A stretch of DNA of 64,000 nucleotides from Nocardioides caeni (GTDB lineage Bacteria; Actinomycetota; Actinomycetes; Propionibacteriales; Nocardioidaceae). The stretch spans positions 62,001 to 126,000 of the forward strand of contig NZ_STGW01000003.1 of the NCBI RefSeq assembly GCF_004912195.1. The letters run 5' to 3'. Made by a program: the position numbers and the translations under genes. This document shows, piece by piece, positions 63,272 to 64,000 of the stretch. Position 1 is the stretch's first letter, and each line of letters starts with the position of its first letter. The notes under the pieces were generated by a model. That model had not been told where the DNA came from, searched no databases, and saw only the letters and a program-made list of their open reading frames with translations.

Positions 63272-63991
63272 GTGAAGACCACGGCCCAGATCCTCGCGGC
63301 GATCGACGCCGCAGCCGGGTCGGGGCGGTCGCTCCCGGAGTTGCTGTGCGTCGACTGCAAAACGGCACTCGGCCTGAGCGGTTGCGTGATGGCGCTCATG
63401 AACGATGCCGGTCATCAGGGGGTGGTCGGAGCCTCGGGCGGGGTCGCCGCCCAGTTGGAGGACCTCCAGTTCGAGTTGGGCGAGGGGCCGAGCGTCAACG
63501 CGTCTTACTTCGCGCGCCCCGTCTTCCATTCCGACCTGGTGACGGCCGGCGAGATGTCGGCATGGCCGGGGTTCGGACCCGAGGCGGTGGGCGCTGGAGT
63601 GCGGGCGGTGTTCGCGTTTCCACTCCAGGTGGGCGGCGTGCGTCTGGGCACGCTCTGCCTGTATCGCTCGACCGCTGCTCAACTTGATCGCGAGGAGATG
63701 GCGAGCGCCCTCGCCTACGCCGATGCCGCGCTGGTGGTGCTTCTGCGTCTGCAGGCCGAGATGCAGCCGGGATCAGTGCTCTATCCCGACCTGGGCGAGC
63801 CGTTGGAATACCGCGCCGAGGTCCACCAGGCGACGGGGTTTCTCTCGGTTCAGGCGTCGGTCGGTCTCGCGGACGCCCTGCTGCTACTTCGGGCCCATGC
63901 GTTCGCCGGCGAGCGTTCTTTCCTGGAAGTCGCGCGTGACGTGCTGGCGGGGCGTCTTCGCATTCCTCTGGAAGAAGACGAAGATGACTGA
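63272..63991 (+). CDS. GAF and ANTAR domain RNA-binding regulator
   Basis: 239 residues if the GTG at 63272 is used (GGTGG at 63263-63267); an ATG at 63203 would add 23 residues. A GAF-like sensor domain spans about 15-150 (CVMALMNDAG, GEGPSVNA, FPLQVGGVRLGTLCLYR). The C-terminal ANTAR domain, VHQATGFLSVQASVGLADAL near 185 and AFAGERSFLEVARDVLAG near 212, binds hairpin RNA to stop termination. Probably stress regulation; the neighbouring desaturase is a possible target. Confidence 0.85.
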   Translation: MKTTAQILAAIDAAAGSGRSLPELLCVDCKTALGLSGCVMALMNDAGHQGVVGASGGVAAQLEDLQFELGEGPSVNASYFARPVFHSDLVTAGEMSAWPGFGPEAVGAGVRAVFAFPLQVGGVRLGTLCLYRSTAAQLDREEMASALAYADAALVVLLRLQAEMQPGSVLYPDLGEPLEYRAEVHQATGFLSVQASVGLADALLLLRAHAFAGERSFLEVARDVLAGRLRIPLEEDEDD

Positions 63992-64000
63992 CATACCCGC

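Noticed and set aside
1..64000. CRISPR array search by eye
   Set aside because: No regularly spaced direct repeats of 24-40 bp with unique spacers were seen; the four GGATACCT elements are short and in mixed orientation.

Overview
High-GC, ATGA/GTGA-overlap-rich actinobacterial DNA. Protein flavour (GlnR-type boxes before two glutamine synthetases, GAF-ANTAR protein, SCO6880-like conjugation protein, actinobacterial MobF relaxase) fits a Nocardioides-like member of the Propionibacteriales; the genus is an inference from general resemblance.

Layout. 1-5.3 kb is chromosomal: a PKD-domain exported protein, an RDD membrane protein, a type III glutamine synthetase (glnN) and a type I glutamine synthetase (glnA). 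Both synthetase genes are preceded by a GTTAC/TTTAC-N6-GAAAC box typical of GlnR targets. 5.4-31.4 kb is a defence island: a leftward operon making preQ0 from GTP (queC, queE, queD, folE2, plus two unassigned genes) and a divergent rightward run of twelve tightly coupled genes that match the Dpd 7-deazaguanine DNA modification/restriction system (order C-like, B, A, second B, E, F, G, H, I, J, K, D). DpdA is a DNA-acting relative of tRNA-guanine transglycosylase, so the leftward operon supplies the base and the rightward operon inserts it into DNA and probably restricts unmodified DNA. Unusual points are two different DGQHR-type DpdB proteins, an inverted repeat in the divergent control region, and a 216-residue protein of unknown function sitting in the preQ0 operon.

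31.4-62.0 kb is a conjugative element. It begins with a MobF relaxase-helicase (leftward), then a rightward Tad/Flp-type pilus locus ending in a LysM-BTAD membrane regulator, then a leftward nuclease toxin/ankyrin immunity pair and a lipoprotein, then an IS5-family element with perfect 18-bp ends, a TTA target duplication and a passenger kinase gene. A replication/partition block follows (LexA-like box, four GGATACCT elements, prim-pol, unknown proteins, ParB), then type IV secretion genes (NlpC/P60 hydrolase, two VirB2-like pilin candidates, VirB6/TrbL-like, SCO6880-like), interrupted by two cargo genes of unknown role. VirB4, VirD4/TraG and integrase genes are not in the window; the secretion operon stops abruptly after the SCO6880-like gene.

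62.1-64.0 kb looks chromosomal again: a fatty acid desaturase and a divergent GAF-ANTAR regulator. No tRNA, rRNA or CRISPR array was recognised. The dpd island abuts the relaxase with overlapping gene ends, so it could be cargo of the conjugative element, but no attachment sites were found to prove it.
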